DNA of 39,888 nucleotides from Thermoguttaceae bacterium (GTDB lineage Bacteria; Planctomycetota; Planctomycetia; Pirellulales; Thermoguttaceae): the NCBI GenBank assembly GCA_028694795.1, contig JAQVKF010000010.1, positions 1 through 39,888 of the forward strand. Reading direction: 5' to 3'. The notes under the pieces were generated by a model. That model saw nothing but the letters and a program-made list of their open reading frames with translations. It had not been told where the DNA came from and searched no databases. This document shows, piece after piece, positions 27,379-35,593 of the stretch (position 1 is its first letter; each line of letters begins with the position of its first letter). A program made the translations under genes and the position numbers.

Positions 27379-27888
27379 TCAAAGCTCGACTTCTTTCTTT
27401 TTCTTTTCGCCATTTGCAGAGGAGAGATCCGGTTTGATATCGCTCTTAATATCGAAATCAAACACGTTCTTGCCGCCCGCAACGATTTCCACCTCTTGCT
27501 TACTTTGGGTATTGTACTCCGGCGGCACCAATTCAACATCCACTTCGTTACCAAATTTAAGTGTGTTATCCGCGACTTTACCGGTCTTGCGGTCAAATGT
27601 CGTCTTCGCATTAATACGGACAATATATTTACCAGGCTTGACGCCATCTTGCTGCGTCAAAAGGTATTTACTTTCCATGATTTGGCCGCTACCGCCCGCT
27701 GTCTTATCTTCCCCAATCGGGTCGAAACGAATGCCCGCCGTGCCTTTGACTGGTTCTCCATTGATCTTCACCGTACCGCTCACATTTTCACGACCATCCG
27801 GATTCGCTTTACCACAGCCACTTAGCGTGAGGAAAAGACCACACAGTAAAAGGCAGGAATAGAACGATCGTACCGAATTCATCTTCAT
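27379..27888 (-). CDS. Small lipoprotein with carboxypeptidase-regulatory-like fold
   Basis: This is a predicted outer- or inner-membrane lipoprotein of 169 residues. The start at 27888 is chosen because AAAGAGG lies eight bases upstream and a lipoprotein signal follows directly (FYSCLLLCGLFLTLSGCG; lipobox LSGC). The longer open frame adds 32 residues without a signal. The mature part has VSGTVKINGEPVKGTAGIRFDPIG and GVKPGKYIVRINAKTTFD, the pattern of Ig-like, transthyretin/carboxypeptidase-regulatory-like lipoproteins that are abundant in planctomycetes. The C-terminus is Lys/Glu-rich (EKKKKEVEL). It lies downstream of the DUF1559 gene but is separated from it by a terminator, so it is probably its own transcript. 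Its function is unknown. Confidence 0.82.
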   Translation of the reverse strand: MKMNSVRSFYSCLLLCGLFLTLSGCGKANPDGRENVSGTVKINGEPVKGTAGIRFDPIGEDKTAGGSGQIMESKYLLTQQDGVKPGKYIVRINAKTTFDRKTGKVADNTLKFGNEVDVELVPPEYNTQSKQEVEIVAGGKNVFDFDIKSDIKPDLSSANGEKKKKEVEL

Positions 27889-28009
27889 CTGATAGACCTC
27901 TTTGTATGGTATGTTCTTTCGCGAACACTCTTGGCAAAACACGCCGCTCGCTTTTAGTGGTCTGCCCCGCCGCGTTTTTTTCACGAAAATTTATTTTTTC
28001 ACACGGGTT

Positions 28010-28048
28010 AAAAACGCGGAGGAATACGACAAACCATATTCCTCCACG
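28010..28048 (-). terminator. Intrinsic terminator after the DUF1559 gene
   Basis: On the minus strand, GGAGGAATA pairs with TATTCCTCC (28037-28045 and 28018-28026 on the given strand) across ten bases. The stem can be extended by three more pairs and is followed by TTTTT. It lies about 40 bases beyond the DUF1559 stop. Confidence 0.88.
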
Positions 28049-28085
28049 AAACACCAGAAAATCATCCACATTTGCGACATCATCA

Positions 28086-29252
28086 TTACGGCAGAGTGAC
28101 CGTCTCACCACCACGAGCCGTACCGAACGCGCGCCACGTCACACGATTAATCGAATCGCTTACAAACGCACAGCTGCCATCACCACGGCATACGTTGACA
28201 CCACCGGAGTGATAACTACGAGCTGACATACGCATCGCGTAGCCGGTCGGAGCGTTTTCTCGGATACACGGGGCCCCCTTCGTCACAACCACATCCGGGG
28301 TATGGCAATAACCGGTGGACATCAATTCGTCCGGATTCCGTGTATTCGGTTCATAGTACGTCGAGAAGAACGCCACCTCACCACGGTACGGGCCACCGCG
28401 GAAGTCACTATAATTCGCACTGTGCGAAGTTAAACTGTCCGTCATAATGATTTCGGAGAACATCGCCGTATTGGAAAGACCGTCTGTCGCAATTGCGATT
28501 GCCTCACCTTTCGCCTGTGTGTAGTCCGCTAGAGCCTTACCAACGACCGCATTTCCGAACAACGCGCCTTTTTCATCCAATATATCGGTCGAATCACCGC
28601 CGATACGCTTCAAACCGTAGTACTTCGACACACGCCAGTTTGTACCACCACTGTAAGATTGTTCATCACCGACAGCCGTCTGTCCACAACAGGCCACATA
28701 ACTAATTTTCGGCCAAACAGCAATACCAGACGGACCGGCAGTATAAAACGGGTACTTCACACTACTCGGGCAAGTATACGTCGGAACACCACCATCACGA
28801 CCACCCCATGCCGTGATATTTTGATAACGATCATAACGACCACCCTGATTCTGCGAGTTCGGCGTACTGGTATCGTAGACGAATCCGTCTGGACCAGAGG
28901 TTGCACCATACGCTGCGTAACCGATACTCATTTTGTTATAGCGTGCGGTTTCTTCCATATACGGAAGAATGAACGCACACCAACTCATGAAGTTGTAGTC
29001 ACGACAACCTGGCGGCAACATTTCATTGTTCGCGTCGACGAACGTGTGGGCCGCGACGCCCAACTGACGCATGTTGTTCGTGCACTGAGCACGACGTGCC
29101 GCCTCACGCGCGGCCTGAACCGCTGGCAGCAAAAGGGCAATCAAAATACCAATGATAGCAATAACGACGAGAAGCTCGACCAAGGTAAAACCTCGGATGC
29201 GAATTTTCGTCGAACGGGGCACATAGCGCAAACATCCATCTTTTAGAGTCAT
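28086..29252 (-). CDS. DUF1559 protein with prepilin-type N-terminus
   Basis: This 388-residue protein belongs to the planctomycete-typical DUF1559 (SBP_bac_10-like) family. The start at 29252 is supported by GGGAGAG. A short basic leader is followed by the type IV pilin/pseudopilin methylation motif and helix ([20 protein letters not shown]). Then come [20 protein letters not shown] and a long extracellular domain ending with the family box [23 protein letters not shown]. Such proteins are probably processed by a prepilin peptidase and displayed on the cell surface; planctomycete genomes often carry dozens. The gene ends in its own intrinsic terminator. No pilus or secretion genes are adjacent, so no specific role can be given. 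Confidence 0.95.
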   Translation of the reverse strand: MTLKDGCLRYVPRSTKIRIRGFTLVELLVVIAIIGILIALLLPAVQAAREAARRAQCTNNMRQLGVAAHTFVDANNEMLPPGCRDYNFMSWCAFILPYMEETARYNKMSIGYAAYGATSGPDGFVYDTSTPNSQNQGGRYDRYQNITAWGGRDGGVPTYTCPSSVKYPFYTAGPSGIAVWPKISYVACCGQTAVGDEQSYSGGTNWRVSKYYGLKRIGGDSTDILDEKGALFGNAVVGKALADYTQAKGEAIAIATDGLSNTAMFSEIIMTDSLTSHSANYSDFRGGPYRGEVAFFSTYYEPNTRNPDELMSTGYCHTPDVVVTKGAPCIRENAPTGYAMRMSARSYHSGGVNVCRGDGSCAFVSDSINRVTWRAFGTARGGETVTLP

Positions 29253-29598
29253 AGGAACTCTCCCATAAGAATAAACAGCGCAAGGCTCGAGAAAAAGCTC
29301 TCTCACCATCAGATCCCATCGTATCGTATGAAAACACATTCTCTACATGCCTGTACAAAAGCAGTTTATGAACACCAAAACATACCGATATGGCAAAAAA
29401 GAAAAGTTTCGGCGTGTCCAAAATCTACCAATTCAGTGAGATTATATCCATTATTGATGGGAATGGAATAAGGGGGCTAAAATTTTTTATTTTTTTAAAA
29501 TTTAGTCCGATGTTTGCCAAACAAGCGGTAAATCTGCTGCAAACGGCGGATATTCGGAGTTACCGCCGTTTGATCTATCTTGCCAGCATGGCGTAAAT
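29253..29598. other. Intergenic region between DUF1559 gene and thiG
   Basis: This is a 346-base spacer without a supported gene. An AT-rich near-palindrome (CTAAAATTTT ... AAAATTTAG) lies near 29477-29505. A hairpin beyond thiG is listed separately at 29540-29572. Confidence 0.5.
29540..29572 (-). terminator. Hairpin downstream of thiG, no U-tract
   Basis: CAAACGGCGG (29540-29549) pairs perfectly with CCGCCGTTTG (29563-29572) across 13 bases, 27 bases past the thiG stop. No T-run follows on either strand, so it may stabilise the 3' end or be Rho-linked rather than act as a classical intrinsic terminator. Confidence 0.4.
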
Positions 29599-30405
29599 TC
29601 AGCCGTTGATCCGTCCTTCGATAGGACTGGAAGCGGTGGCGTATCGTTTTCTCGGAATGCGTCCGCTACGCGAGGCAAAATAACCGGCCTCACAGCCGAG
29701 TTTCATCGCCAATGCCATTTGGAGCGGATCTTTTGCATGTGCCACGCCCGTGTTGAGCAGAATCGCGTCCGCGCCGAGTTCCATCGCCATGACCACGTCA
29801 CTGGCCGTACCGACGCCCGCGTCAATGATCACCGGGTAAGTTGGGTCATTTTCCTTGAGATATTCTAAGCAAATCGACAAAGCGTTGGCGTTCAAAATTC
29901 CTTGCCCGGAACCGATTGGACTTCCTGCGGGCATGACCGCCGACGCACCGGCCTCTTTCAGTCGTTTCGCCATGATCGGATCATCCGACGTGTAAACCAA
30001 TACCTCGAACCCATCTTTCACGAGTTGTTGGGTCGCCTCCAACGTCGCAATCGGATCAGGCAGTAACGTTTTCGTGTCGCCCAGACATTCCAATTTAACC
30101 CAACTCGCTCCCGGATTCCCCATCTGTTCGAGAATTTCACGACCGAGTCGCGCCACACGCACCGCGTCCGCCGCGTTGAAACAGCCCGCCGTATTCGGCA
30201 AAATGGTGTAACGGGACGTGTCGATAAAGTCTAACAGACTACGACCTTCCGCATCGTATAACCGCTCACGACGTACCGCGACCGTGATGCATTCCGCTCC
30301 AGAAATTTCCAACGCCTGCTGCATTGTTTCATAACTGCTGTATTTGCCCGTACCGAGAATCAAACGACTTGTGAAACGATGTGAACCGATCGTCAATGCT
30401 TCCAT
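29599..30405 (-). CDS. thiG: Thiazole synthase
   Basis: This enzyme makes the thiazole phosphate of thiamine from deoxyxylulose 5-phosphate, dehydroglycine or glycine imine, and the sulfur carried on ThiS thiocarboxylate. It has 268 residues with a TIM-barrel fold. Family signatures are [117 protein letters not shown] and [11 protein letters not shown]. The start ATG at 30405 follows GAGGT. The sulfur carrier thiS lies upstream on the same strand, but a 504-base repeat-rich spacer separates the two. No TPP riboswitch is visible. Confidence 0.97.
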   Translation of the reverse strand: MEALTIGSHRFTSRLILGTGKYSSYETMQQALEISGAECITVAVRRERLYDAEGRSLLDFIDTSRYTILPNTAGCFNAADAVRVARLGREILEQMGNPGASWVKLECLGDTKTLLPDPIATLEATQQLVKDGFEVLVYTSDDPIMAKRLKEAGASAVMPAGSPIGSGQGILNANALSICLEYLKENDPTYPVIIDAGVGTASDVVMAMELGADAILLNTGVAHAKDPLQMALAMKLGCEAGYFASRSGRIPRKRYATASSPIEGRING

Positions 30406-30480
30406 TTTTCATACCTCATCTATTGGAATATTGTTTTGATTTCTCAACGCCGCTGGGTCGCGAACCGCCCGCGGCGTGTT

Positions 30481-30555
30481 CGTGCTTCCCACTATACGAT
30501 AGTGACGCAAACTTGTGAGCAAGCATACAAAACGGTTCGGACGGATGGCAACGTA
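30481..30555 (-). repeat. Dispersed repeat, copy 4
   Basis: On the minus strand this reads CGTCCGAAC, then TGC-TGCTCAC, AAGTTTG, TCACTATCG and TAGTGGGAAG. It parallels CGTCCGAAC, TGCCTGTTCACC, AAGTTTG, CCACCGTC and TAGTAGAAAG of the copy at 36629. It is diverged but collinear. Confidence 0.6.
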
Positions 30556-30679
30556 CTAGAGCATGTTCGCACAAGTTGCCACCCCAATCAGAACGATCGG
30601 CTTTACCAATACCTGGCAAAAAGGCAATGTGACCCACAGGTTCGCCATGTGAAGTCGCAGCACCACCCATAGGTAAAAA

Positions 30680-30738
30680 GTTCAAAAAAGTTTGCGTATT
30701 CCCTACTGAAATGCTTTTCTCGTAAAACTTTTTTGAAC
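30680..30738. repeat. 14-base inverted repeat
   Basis: GTTCAAAAAAGTTT (30680-30693) is the exact reverse complement of AAACTTTTTTGAAC (30725-30738), separated by 31 bases. It is AT-rich and may form a long hairpin in RNA or a cruciform. Confidence 0.7.
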
Positions 30739-30759
30739 GGGGAAAAAGCACATAGAGAG

Positions 30760-30781
30760 AAAAACTTTTGAAAAAGTTTTT
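30760..30781. repeat. AAAAACTTTT/AAAAGTTTTT palindrome
   Basis: Two perfect 10-base arms, AAAAACTTTT and AAAAGTTTTT, are separated by GA. A related CAAAACTTTTT follows at about 30799. It could act as a weak terminator, but lacks a G/C-rich stem. Confidence 0.6.
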
Positions 30782-30811
30782 CCTCCAAACCCCCTTTTCA
30801 AAACTTTTTAC

Positions 30812-30840
30812 TCACGGTAGTGATCCAAACTTGGTAAATA
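30812..30840 (-). repeat. Dispersed repeat, copy 5 (partial)
   Basis: The given strand reads ACGGTAGTGATCCAAACTTGG then TAAATA. This matches the reverse complement of the 36629 copy (ACGGTGGTGGTTCAAACTTGG then TGAACA) with few changes. Only this half of the repeat is present. Confidence 0.55.
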
Positions 30841-30909
30841 TTGGCGTTGGTTGTGGTCGCTGCGCTCTTGGCAATCAACTTTTTACCATGAGAATTATGT
30901 GAACACACC

Positions 30910-31113
30910 CTAGCCGCCACCCACGAGTGTCACAATTTCCACCTGATCGCCCTCGCTGAGCGACGTTTCGGCATGCCGACGCTTAGGTACCAACTCGCGA
31001 TTCCGCTCCACCGCTACAAATTTCCCCGAAAAACCTAACGAAACCAGCAACGCTTCAATCGTATACGCCTCCGGAATTTCGTGGCTTTCTCCATTCACTT
31101 GGATCGTCGGCAT
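30910..31113 (-). CDS. thiS: Sulfur carrier protein ThiS
   Basis: This is a small ubiquitin-like carrier (67 residues) that delivers sulfur for thiazole formation by ThiG after its C-terminal glycine is adenylated and thiocarboxylated. The start at 31113 (MPTIQVNGESHEIPE) fits the family length and follows AAGGGA; a longer open frame adds 19 basic residues with no family match. ALLVSLGFSGKFVAVERNRELVPKRRH and the C-terminus DQVEIVTLVGGG, with the needed terminal Gly-Gly, are diagnostic. The activating enzyme (ThiF) and ThiH/ThiO are not in the window. It is transcribed divergently from the sigma factor gene. Confidence 0.95.
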   Translation of the reverse strand: MPTIQVNGESHEIPEAYTIEALLVSLGFSGKFVAVERNRELVPKRRHAETSLSEGDQVEIVTLVGGG

Positions 31114-31306
31114 CTCTCGTTTCCCTTCTTTTCTCCGGGACTTCTTACCAAAATTCCTTCCACACACCATTGTAACTCACCATCGTGAAATCACCAGTAC
31201 CGCCACACCTCAGAAACACTGCGCTTTCGGATGGGTAATTCAGGTAGTTTTGCTAACTTAACAAAAGTGGGAAGGTGGGCGAAAATCGTGACTATACTTA
31301 TTGTAT

Positions 31307-31342
31307 CGATTATTGCGAATAAGACGATTATTGCGAATAGGA
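31307..31342 (+). repeat. Two 18-base tandem repeats upstream of the sigma factor gene
   Basis: CGATTATTGCGAATAAGA (31307-31324) is followed directly by CGATTATTGCGAATAGGA (31325-31342), one base different. A weaker third match (CGATTACGCAATA) begins at 31352. The repeats lie 46-81 bases before the sigma factor start and just after a TATACT (31293-31298). They could be regulator binding sites in or near the promoter. Confidence 0.75.
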
Positions 31343-31387
31343 CAAATAAGTCGATTACGCAATACTGCCAAAAAGGAGCGTTGAAAG

Positions 31388-32551
31388 ATGATCGTGTCGA
31401 TGATTTCCGCGGCGGTTGTAGAGGATTCGTCTTTGCCACTTCTTTCCTCGGCGGTGGAGGAGGGTGAATCTGCCAATTTTTTAGCGTCTCTTCCGGCCCA
31501 AGTGGAATCGGTGGCGTTATGGGAGAAAACTCCTACGGAAATGCGTGGACTTTCGCCACGTGTTCAAGATGAGATTTGTCGGCAGTTTCACGCTGGTGAG
31601 AAGGTGTGTGTTTTGGCGGCTAGGTTTGGTCGGTCGTCGAGTACGATTCGTCGTGTGGTGATGCTCACGCGGCTACTCCAGTTGCGACAGTTGCCGATCG
31701 AATGGATTGATCATCCCGAATTTCCAAAATGGGGGGAGGCCGAACATGCGGAGTTTTTAGGGAGTGGTCCGGCGGCAACTGTATGTTCTGGCGAATCGCC
31801 AAGAAATTTGCCCGCCTATTTGGCTTGTTTGTACGACGTACCATTGTTGACTCCACAGCGGGAGGTCCACCTGTTTCGGAAGATGAATTATCTTCTGTTT
31901 TTGGCGAGACAACTCCAATTATCGTTAAATCCAGAACATCCGCGTATTCGGACAATGGATCAGTTGGAGCGATATCTAGCAGAGGCGGCAGTGGTGCGTA
32001 ACGAGATTATCGCGGCAAATTTACGGCTCGTTCTGCCGATTGCCAAACGCTATATGCGACCGGGATGGAATTTTTTCGAGCTGGTGAGCGAAGGCAATAT
32101 GTCGTTAATTCGTGCGGTAGAAAAGTTTGATTTCGCACGAGGCTACAAATTTAGTACCTACGCCGTTTGGACGATTGTGAAGAATTTTACACGGTCGATT
32201 ACCTATGAGAATCGGTATCACGGTCGATTTTGTACAGGATTTGACGAACATCTTAACACATTGGCTGAAGAGCCGATTGATCCGGAAGAAATAGAACAGG
32301 TAGTACTGCGAAGTGACGACCTGATTCGTAAAATTCTCGGACATCTCGATCCACGTGAATACGAAGTGATTATCCATCGTTTCGGTTTATCGCCCGATCG
32401 TGAGTGTTTAACCCTCAAACAGATTGGACAACGCATTGGCGTAAGTAAAGAACGTGTTCGGCAGATCGAATCGCGAGCGTTGGGTAAATTACGAGCAGAG
32501 GCGTTGACCGCACGCCGACATCACATGGAAATTGCCTGCACAATAGATTAA
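31388..32551 (+). CDS. Sigma-70 family RNA polymerase sigma factor, planctomycete type
   Basis: This 387-residue protein is predicted to direct RNA polymerase to a promoter class. The start follows AAGGAG nine bases upstream. Residues about 55-95 look like a helix-turn-helix (EICRQFHAGEKVCVLAARFGRSSSTIRRVV). About 141-170 resembles region 1.2. Region 2 is at about 207-271 (NLRLVLPIAKRYMRPGW, EGNMSLIRAVEKFDFARGYK, FSTYAVWTIVKNFTRSI). Region 4 is at about 308-372, ending in LTLKQIGQRIGVSKERVRQIESRALGKLR. Region 3 is short and not recognisable. The region 2.4 sequence (AVWTIVKNFTRSI) departs from the housekeeping form (ATWWIRQAITRAI), so promoter preference probably differs. It is not the main RpoD. 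It is transcribed divergently from thiS. Confidence 0.9.
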   Translation: MIVSMISAAVVEDSSLPLLSSAVEEGESANFLASLPAQVESVALWEKTPTEMRGLSPRVQDEICRQFHAGEKVCVLAARFGRSSSTIRRVVMLTRLLQLRQLPIEWIDHPEFPKWGEAEHAEFLGSGPAATVCSGESPRNLPAYLACLYDVPLLTPQREVHLFRKMNYLLFLARQLQLSLNPEHPRIRTMDQLERYLAEAAVVRNEIIAANLRLVLPIAKRYMRPGWNFFELVSEGNMSLIRAVEKFDFARGYKFSTYAVWTIVKNFTRSITYENRYHGRFCTGFDEHLNTLAEEPIDPEEIEQVVLRSDDLIRKILGHLDPREYEVIIHRFGLSPDRECLTLKQIGQRIGVSKERVRQIESRALGKLRAEALTARRHHMEIACTID

Positions 32552-32557
32552 ATCGAC

Positions 32558-32595
32558 CACACCAACCCCTTTTACCTGACGTTGTTGCCCCGATT
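32558..32595 (+). repeat. Diverged copy of the GACGTTGGTG repeat
   Basis: CACACCAACC, then TTTTACCTGACGTTGTTG, matches CTACACCAACC then TTTTACTGGACGTTGGTG at 15024-15053. A short hairpin CCCC-GATT-GGGG follows at about 32588-32599. It lies just downstream of the sigma factor gene. Confidence 0.55.
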
Positions 32596-32621
32596 GGGGT
32601 AGTTGCTTGTGTGAACACGCC

Positions 32622-32654
32622 AAAAAAATAGGTCTGGAGCCATCCCCAGACCTA
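32622..32654 (-). terminator. Intrinsic terminator after the secreted protein gene
   Basis: On the minus strand TAGGTCTGG pairs perfectly with CCAGACCTA across eight bases and is followed by T7 (given strand 32622-32628 is A7). It lies 32 bases beyond the stop of the gene ending at 32686 and ends the guaB transcript. Confidence 0.92.
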
Positions 32655-32685
32655 GAATAATGGTCGAAAAACCTTGATGAACGCC

Positions 32686-33609
32686 TTACGGAAGAATGGC
32701 GACCGCACCACCCGCCGCCAAGCCCTCTGCGGCCACCGCCCGGAAACTAATCGGTAGCGGTTCTAGGTACTTCGGGGCATACGAACCAGGTCGATAATCA
32801 CCCAACGCATAGATACATTCGTTCGGCGGATACAGGCCCATGGCGTACGGCAACATCGGTACCGACACGAGGAAGTGACCGGCGGACACAAATGGCTGGA
32901 TGAATGGACCATTGCTCTGACCGTAACGCTCCAAATTGTTGTCCACAAAGTAGACCGGTTTCGAGCACAGTGCCGAGGCTGTCCAATGGTAACAGGTCCG
33001 ATCCCAACAACGTCCCTCAAATCCTTGATCAGTCATCGGACAGATCACCGGGACCTGCTCGTTAATCGCGATACGGTCCAAAATCGAAGTCGAGATCGGA
33101 GCTTCCTGTGCCGCATCCGGACAGATATCCGCATTGAATGGCTCGCCATTCTGTGGAGTAATTACGCCCGAAATCGGTGCCGGAGCCGCGGTCGGATATT
33201 TCGGCGCATCTTGCGCAACATCCGGCAGACTCTCCTGCCCCATCGCAATTCGCGGAATCTGATTCGCCGCGTATCCACCCACTCCCGGCGTCGAAACCAC
33301 ATTGGATGCCGAGACGGATTGCTGGTAACTGACCGGTTGTACGGCATTAATAAACTCAGTCATCTCGGTGGGATTTAACTCCACTTCCGACGCAGGTACT
33401 TCCGCCGCCGCTTTACCCCAACGTAGTACGGAACCTTGACGTCCCGCACTCTCGGATACAATGGCCTTCGTTCCCTGTGTGGCACCTGTACGTATCGGTT
33501 CCGCAGCGGAAAGTATTCCGCCAGTCACCAAACACCCGGCCAAACCAACCGCTCCAATCCATCGAAGCTGTCGTGTCATACGAAATACCGCGACGCCACC
33601 GCGACGCAT
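32686..33609 (-). CDS. Secreted planctomycete-conserved protein of unknown function
   Basis: The 307-residue product begins four bases after the guaB stop (ATG at 33609; an ATG at 33579 is an alternative). It has a signal peptide (MTRQLRWIGAVGLAGCLVTGGILSAAEP in two parts, about 11-38), a low-complexity middle and a conserved C-terminal half. That half has CYHWTASALCSKPVYFVDNN, LERYGQSNGPFIQPFVSAGH, SVPMLPYAMGLYPPNECIYA and LGDYRPGSYAPKYLEPLPIS. This layout (YF-D-LERYG, PF-SA-F, LPY-MG, LG-YRPG-APK) is one I associate with a widespread planctomycete hypothetical family. Six or more cysteines suggest disulfides after export. The function is unknown. The linkage to guaB looks like translational coupling without an obvious metabolic reason. 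Confidence 0.75.
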   Translation of the reverse strand: MRRGGVAVFRMTRQLRWIGAVGLAGCLVTGGILSAAEPIRTGATQGTKAIVSESAGRQGSVLRWGKAAAEVPASEVELNPTEMTEFINAVQPVSYQQSVSASNVVSTPGVGGYAANQIPRIAMGQESLPDVAQDAPKYPTAAPAPISGVITPQNGEPFNADICPDAAQEAPISTSILDRIAINEQVPVICPMTDQGFEGRCWDRTCYHWTASALCSKPVYFVDNNLERYGQSNGPFIQPFVSAGHFLVSVPMLPYAMGLYPPNECIYALGDYRPGSYAPKYLEPLPISFRAVAAEGLAAGGAVAILP

Positions 33610-33613
33610 TTCA

Positions 33614-35095
33614 TCAGAGATCCGACTCCATACTGTAGTTCGGAGCTTCCTGTGTGATAACGATGTCATGAGGATGACTCTCCCGCATACTTGCAGCCGA
33701 GACCCGAACAAACCTCGCTTCCTTGCGAAGCTCTTCGATAGTCCTTGTTCCACAATATCCCATACCAGAACGGAGACCGCCCGCAAGTTGATACACAAAC
33801 GAGCCGAGCGAACCCTTGTATGGTACTCGCCCTTCCACTCCCTCTGGTACTAATTTCTCTACCTGTTTCTCACTGCCCTGACGATATCGCTCACTCGAAC
33901 CGCGAACCATCGCCCCCAACGATCCCATCCCACGGTACGTCTTAAACACACGACCTTGGTACAAAATCTTTTCTCCAGGGCTTTCGTCCAAACCGGCCAG
34001 TAAGCCGCCAATCATCACCACGTGGGCACCCGCCGCGATCGCTTTCGTGATATCGCCCGAATAACGAATACCACCATCCGCAATGATCGAAACGTCTGTT
34101 CCTTCCACGACCTTGGCCGCATCCATGACCGCCGATATCTGCGGCACACCAATTCCGGAGATGATCCGTGTCGTACAGATCGAACCGGGACCGATGCCCA
34201 CTTTAATCGCGTCCGCTCCCGCGTCCAGAAGTGCCTTCACCCCTTCGCAAGTCGCTACGTTGCCGGCGATCACATCAATGTCCCAACGTCGCTTCAGCTC
34301 TCGCACCGTGTCGATCACGTTCGCCGAATGACCGTGGGCACTATCGACCACGAGTACGTCCACGCCCTTGGCAATGAGGGCTTCCGCACGATCGTAATTG
34401 TGGACACCGACCGCGGCTCCCACTCGCAAACGACCGTCTGTATCACGGCACGCTTTCGGGTACTTCCGCATCATATCGATATCTTTGATCGTAATGAGGC
34501 CCGTCAGTTTATTATTTTCGTCCGTTAGGAGAAGTTTCTCTACCTTTTTTTCCGTTAAAATCTTTTCAGCTTCTTCAAGCGTCACAGAACCAACAGCCGT
34601 TACAAGCGGTTTACTCGTCATTACCTCTGAAACGGAGACATTCCAATCAATTAAAAATCTTAAATCGCGGCGAGTCACGATGCCGACGAGCGTCTGGTCA
34701 GGATGCACGATCGGAATGCCGGAAACGTTGAACTGATCCATCAGTTGACGGGCCTCCTGAACGGAGGCATCCGGTGGAAGCGTCGCCGGATGACGGATGA
34801 TTCCGTTCGCCGAGCGTTTCACTTTCTCAACTTCGTTCATCTGAGCTTCAATCGACAGATTTTTGTGAATGAATCCGATACCGCCTTCCCGTGCGAGTGA
34901 AATGGCCATCGCCGATTCCGTCACCGTGTCCATGGGTGAACTGAGAATCGGTAGATTCATCCGAATCCGTCGCGTCAGTTGCGTTGAAATTTCGCATTGT
35001 GCGGGAATAATTTCACTGTAGCGCGGCATGAGAAGTACGTCGTCGAACGTAATACCCATTTTCACTATTTTATCATAACCGGCATCTGCATTCAT
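33614..35095 (-). CDS. guaB: IMP dehydrogenase
   Basis: This enzyme oxidises IMP to XMP with NAD+, the committed step of GTP synthesis, in the cytoplasm. The product is 493 residues from the ATG at 35095, chosen for a strong AGGAGGAGAG site; an upstream in-frame start adds 26 unsupported residues. The barrel begins with [15 protein letters not shown] and has [28 protein letters not shown]. Two CBS domains are inserted at about 95-215. The catalytic cysteine loop is [20 protein letters not shown], and the flap region follows ([15 protein letters not shown]). It is followed immediately by a secreted protein gene. Its leader contains a terminator-like hairpin at 35283-35312. Confidence 0.98.
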   Translation of the reverse strand: MNADAGYDKIVKMGITFDDVLLMPRYSEIIPAQCEISTQLTRRIRMNLPILSSPMDTVTESAMAISLAREGGIGFIHKNLSIEAQMNEVEKVKRSANGIIRHPATLPPDASVQEARQLMDQFNVSGIPIVHPDQTLVGIVTRRDLRFLIDWNVSVSEVMTSKPLVTAVGSVTLEEAEKILTEKKVEKLLLTDENNKLTGLITIKDIDMMRKYPKACRDTDGRLRVGAAVGVHNYDRAEALIAKGVDVLVVDSAHGHSANVIDTVRELKRRWDIDVIAGNVATCEGVKALLDAGADAIKVGIGPGSICTTRIISGIGVPQISAVMDAAKVVEGTDVSIIADGGIRYSGDITKAIAAGAHVVMIGGLLAGLDESPGEKILYQGRVFKTYRGMGSLGAMVRGSSERYRQGSEKQVEKLVPEGVEGRVPYKGSLGSFVYQLAGGLRSGMGYCGTRTIEELRKEARFVRVSAASMRESHPHDIVITQEAPNYSMESDL

Positions 35096-35593
35096 AACGC
35101 TCTCCTCCTGTGGTACGGAATTCGGTTGAACATATGGCTCATGGTACTGGTACTCATTTGGGTTAAAAAACACGTTGGATTGGAACCCGGTTCTCCGCGA
35201 TTGTGGATGAAAAATCGCTACGGAAGTTCCCTTTCCAAAGGTCCTGTCGATTTTGCGTCGAGGGAATCACCCCTATGGGTATAAAAAAATCCGCAGAATC
35301 ATCTTCTGCGGACTAAATTTTTCCGATTTTTCGTTTCACGGTCCACCTCAACCGTGCGCAGCAATTCCTGCCAAAGCGGAATCGTGTTAAAATGAGGATA
35401 TGGACGCCGTGGAAACATAGGGATCTCCAGATTTTTTTATGTGGCGATTCGTCAAGAAGACGGACCACGCGACAAACAAAAAACATCTGTAACGATCCGA
35501 ACCTATTTTATGGATTTTGTTTCTCCTGTAAAGAGGGCAACAAGAAATAAGCCGAACGTCTGGCGACAGACGCCAAAAATTGAGGGAATCGTC
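35096..35593. other. Divergent region between guaB and the ROK gene
   Basis: These 498 bases hold the guaB leader (with the hairpin at 35283-35312) and the upstream region of the ROK gene. No further gene is supported. On the plus strand TAAAAT near 35388 could be a -10 for the ROK gene, but the -35 match is poor. Confidence 0.5.
35283..35312 (-). terminator. Terminator-like hairpin in the guaB leader
   Basis: On the minus strand TCCGCAGAA pairs perfectly with TTCTGCGGA across five bases and is followed by T7. This is a textbook intrinsic terminator, lying about 190 bases upstream of the guaB start with no minus-strand gene before it. It is either an attenuator of guaB, the end of a small RNA, or a block to antisense transcripts of the ROK gene. 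Confidence 0.65.

Larger units (their letters stand above)
30406..30909. other. Repeat-rich spacer between thiS and thiG
   Basis: This is a 504-base stretch in which no gene is supported; a 111-codon minus-strand frame has no family features. It holds two copies of the dispersed repeat (30481-30555 and 30812-30840), a 14-base inverted repeat (30680-30693 with 30725-30738) and a near-perfect 10-base palindrome (30760-30781). Confidence 0.6.

Noticed and set aside
30416-30751. 111-codon minus-strand frame between thiS and thiG
   Set aside because: It runs through repeat copies and AT-rich palindromes and shows no family features.
31114-31387. TPP riboswitch upstream of thiS
   Set aside because: The conserved CUGAGA and ACCUGAUCUGG-type segments are not present on the minus strand here.
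35096-35173. 26-residue N-terminal extension of guaB
   Set aside because: IMP dehydrogenases start near the chosen ATG, which has a very strong ribosome site; the extension has no family match.
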